NCBI GenBank assembly: GCA_020638575.1
Contig: JACKIH010000003.1
Span: 725,501-789,500, forward strand
Origin: Rhodospirillaceae bacterium
GTDB lineage: Bacteria; Pseudomonadota; Alphaproteobacteria; DSM-16000; Inquilinaceae
Reading direction: 5' to 3'
Length of the DNA: 64,000 nucleotides
The notes below the pieces were generated by a model. That model was not told the DNA's origin and ran no database searches. It saw only the letters and a list, made by a program, of their open reading frames with translations. The translations under genes and the position numbers were made by a program. Shown piece by piece: positions 63,004 through 64,000 of the stretch (its first letter is position 1; every line of letters begins with the position of its first letter).

Positions 63004-63819
63004 TTATCCGGATCTTACGGACCGGTCTTCACGATCTTCCGGAGACCCTCGGCCGCGTCTGGTTAAGAATGTGTGAAGAGCCGTCAATCCCCTAACCAGT
63101 GCCCGCTCGCCGAGCCAGCCGGGCGGGTGGCTGCGCAGCCCGCGGTGCAGCAGGCCCACGGCCAGGTAGGTCAGCAGGCCGGCGAGCAGCACGTCGCTCA
63201 GGAAGTGACCGCCCTGGATCACCCGCATGGCGCCCACCAGAACGCCCCAGGCGAGCGCCGCAGCGAGGGCAGCACGGCGGCGGCGCGGCGCTGCCAACGG
63301 CACCAGGGCGACCAGCACCATGGCGGCCGAGGCCTCGCCGCTGACGAACGAGCAGTTGGCCGGGCATTGGCCCGACATCACCCAGACCGGCTGGAACTCC
63401 AGGTCCGGCGCCAGCGACGGCGGGTCCTGGAACTCCGCCAGGTGGATCGGCCGCGGCCGCCCCCAGTTGTCCTTGAGCACGCCGTTCACCAGCAGGCCCG
63501 GCACCAGGGCCAGGCTGGCCACCAGGTAGAGGGCGGTGCCGACGCGCATGATCCCGCGGCGGCGCGGCCATAGCAGCCGGGCTGCCAGCGTCGCCAGAGC
63601 CGCCACCGCCACGGCGGCGACGCTGATCACCACCAGGTCGCGCACCGGCTGCCAGAGGCCGAGATGGCTCCAGAAGAACCCGGTTTCCGGTGAGGACACC
63701 TGGCGCGACACCCAGCGGTCGATCCCCGGCGCCAGCATGAACATCACGCTGATGCCGAAGATGGCCCAGGCCACCCGCCACAGGATGCGGGCGGAAAAGG
63801 GATCGAGCGGCCGCCGCAT
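63004..63819 (-). CDS. PAP2-family membrane phosphatase
   Basis: A 271-residue membrane protein with about six helices and the PAP2 signature in three parts: KDNWGRPRP, CSFVSGEASAA (here with SGE in place of the usual SGH) and RVIQGGHFLSDVLLAG. It likely removes a phosphate from a lipid pyrophosphate or phosphatidate. Start ATG 63819. The preceding partial gene ends 4 bp upstream, so they are probably one transcript. Confidence 0.85.
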   Translation of the reverse strand: MRRPLDPFSARILWRVAWAIFGISVMFMLAPGIDRWVSRQVSSPETGFFWSHLGLWQPVRDLVVISVAAVAVAALATLAARLLWPRRRGIMRVGTALYLVASLALVPGLLVNGVLKDNWGRPRPIHLAEFQDPPSLAPDLEFQPVWVMSGQCPANCSFVSGEASAAMVLVALVPLAAPRRRRAALAAALAWGVLVGAMRVIQGGHFLSDVLLAGLLTYLAVGLLHRGLRSHPPGWLGERALVRGLTALHTFLTRRGRGSPEDREDRSVRSG

Positions 63820-63823
63820 GGGC

Positions 63824-64000
63824 CTAGGACCCGCCTGCATCGTCGTAGCCGAGGAAGCCGCGGCCCAGCCACACATGCACAAGGAGCCCGCCGTCCTCGT
63901 GGGTGGGCACGGCGATGTCGGGCAGCGCCTCCAGCTCGCGGAAATGCCCCTGGTAGGCACTGCCGTTGCCGCGGGTGACGATCAGCAGGTCCTGGCCGAC
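63824..64000 (-). CDS. Partial gene, C-terminal 58 residues, function not recognised
   Basis: The gene enters from the right edge and stops at 63824. The visible end contains DLLIVTRGNGSAYQGHF, a Leu/Glu segment, and VHVWLGRGFLGYDDAGGS. The last stop is 4 bp before the PAP2 gene. Pairing with a PAP2 phosphatase suggests a lipid or glycan modification enzyme (for example an ArnT-like glycosyltransferase), but the visible piece is too short to say. Confidence 0.6.
   Translation of the reverse strand, partial: VGQDLLIVTRGNGSAYQGHFRELEALPDIAVPTHEDGGLLVHVWLGRGFLGYDDAGGS

Overview
The window is about 64 kb of very GC-rich chromosome from an alphaproteobacterium, most likely a Rhodospirillales-type free-living species. 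The evidence is the gene content and order: a rpoZ-rel-pdxJ-acpS-lepB-rnc-era run, an LdtR-type MarR regulator, a DUF6898-type small protein, a Mg-type HemB, Bpt arginyltransferase, a bactofilin-LytM pair and MotA/MotB. No rRNA, tRNA, CRISPR array, phage or insertion sequence was seen. The species cannot be named from sequence alone.

Layout. 1-3.1 kb: partial small protein, LdtR-like regulator, 3-hydroxyisobutyryl-CoA hydrolase, hemB. 3.2-8.3 kb: hybrid histidine kinase overlapping convergently with a leftward operon SDR > alpha/beta hydrolase > YheT-type hydrolase. 8.4-12.1 kb: penicillin-acylase-family enzyme, LysE exporter, flavin reductase. 12.2-15.2 kb: motA-motB and bpt. 15.3-22.8 kb: TRAP transport region with one TakP-like binding protein and two divergent DctQ-DctM pairs, with two secreted proteins of unknown role in between. 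22.8-29.7 kb: LysE exporter, glycosyltransferase, parC, recO, MFS and speD. 29.9-33.8 kb: speE, a lipoprotein, a double-domain UspA and three small proteins read leftwards, with a perfect FNR/FixK-type box upstream. 34.3-39.4 kb: a corrinoid methyl-transfer module (MttB-family methyltransferase, RACo-like reductive activator, methyltetrahydrofolate methyltransferase) but no corrinoid protein. 39.5-48.4 kb: AbrB-type membrane protein, QmcA-NfeD pair, rpe, pgm, MFS, zapE, phosphodiesterase. 48.4-60.6 kb: conserved backbone era-rnc-lepB-acpS-pdxJ-rel-rpoZ, NYN protein, family-5 uracil-DNA glycosylase, dapA-smpB, lytic transglycosylase, HAD hydrolase. 60.6-64 kb: bactofilin with LytM peptidase, a PAP2 phosphatase and a partial gene.

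The less ordinary signals are: (i) two nearly identical 28-bp-stem hairpins placed just after the stop codons of recO and speD, one of which keeps perfect pairing only in the recO-sense RNA through two G-U pairs; (ii) the FNR-type box beside the UspA/small-protein group and the corrinoid module; (iii) the corrinoid module with Arg-rich tails on all three proteins; (iv) a strong intrinsic terminator inside the leader of speD; (v) a five-copy 12-bp tandem repeat encoding the N-terminus of Era; and (vi) a secreted protein with a Tudor-like C-terminus inside the TRAP region. No wholly new defence or mobile system was recognised.
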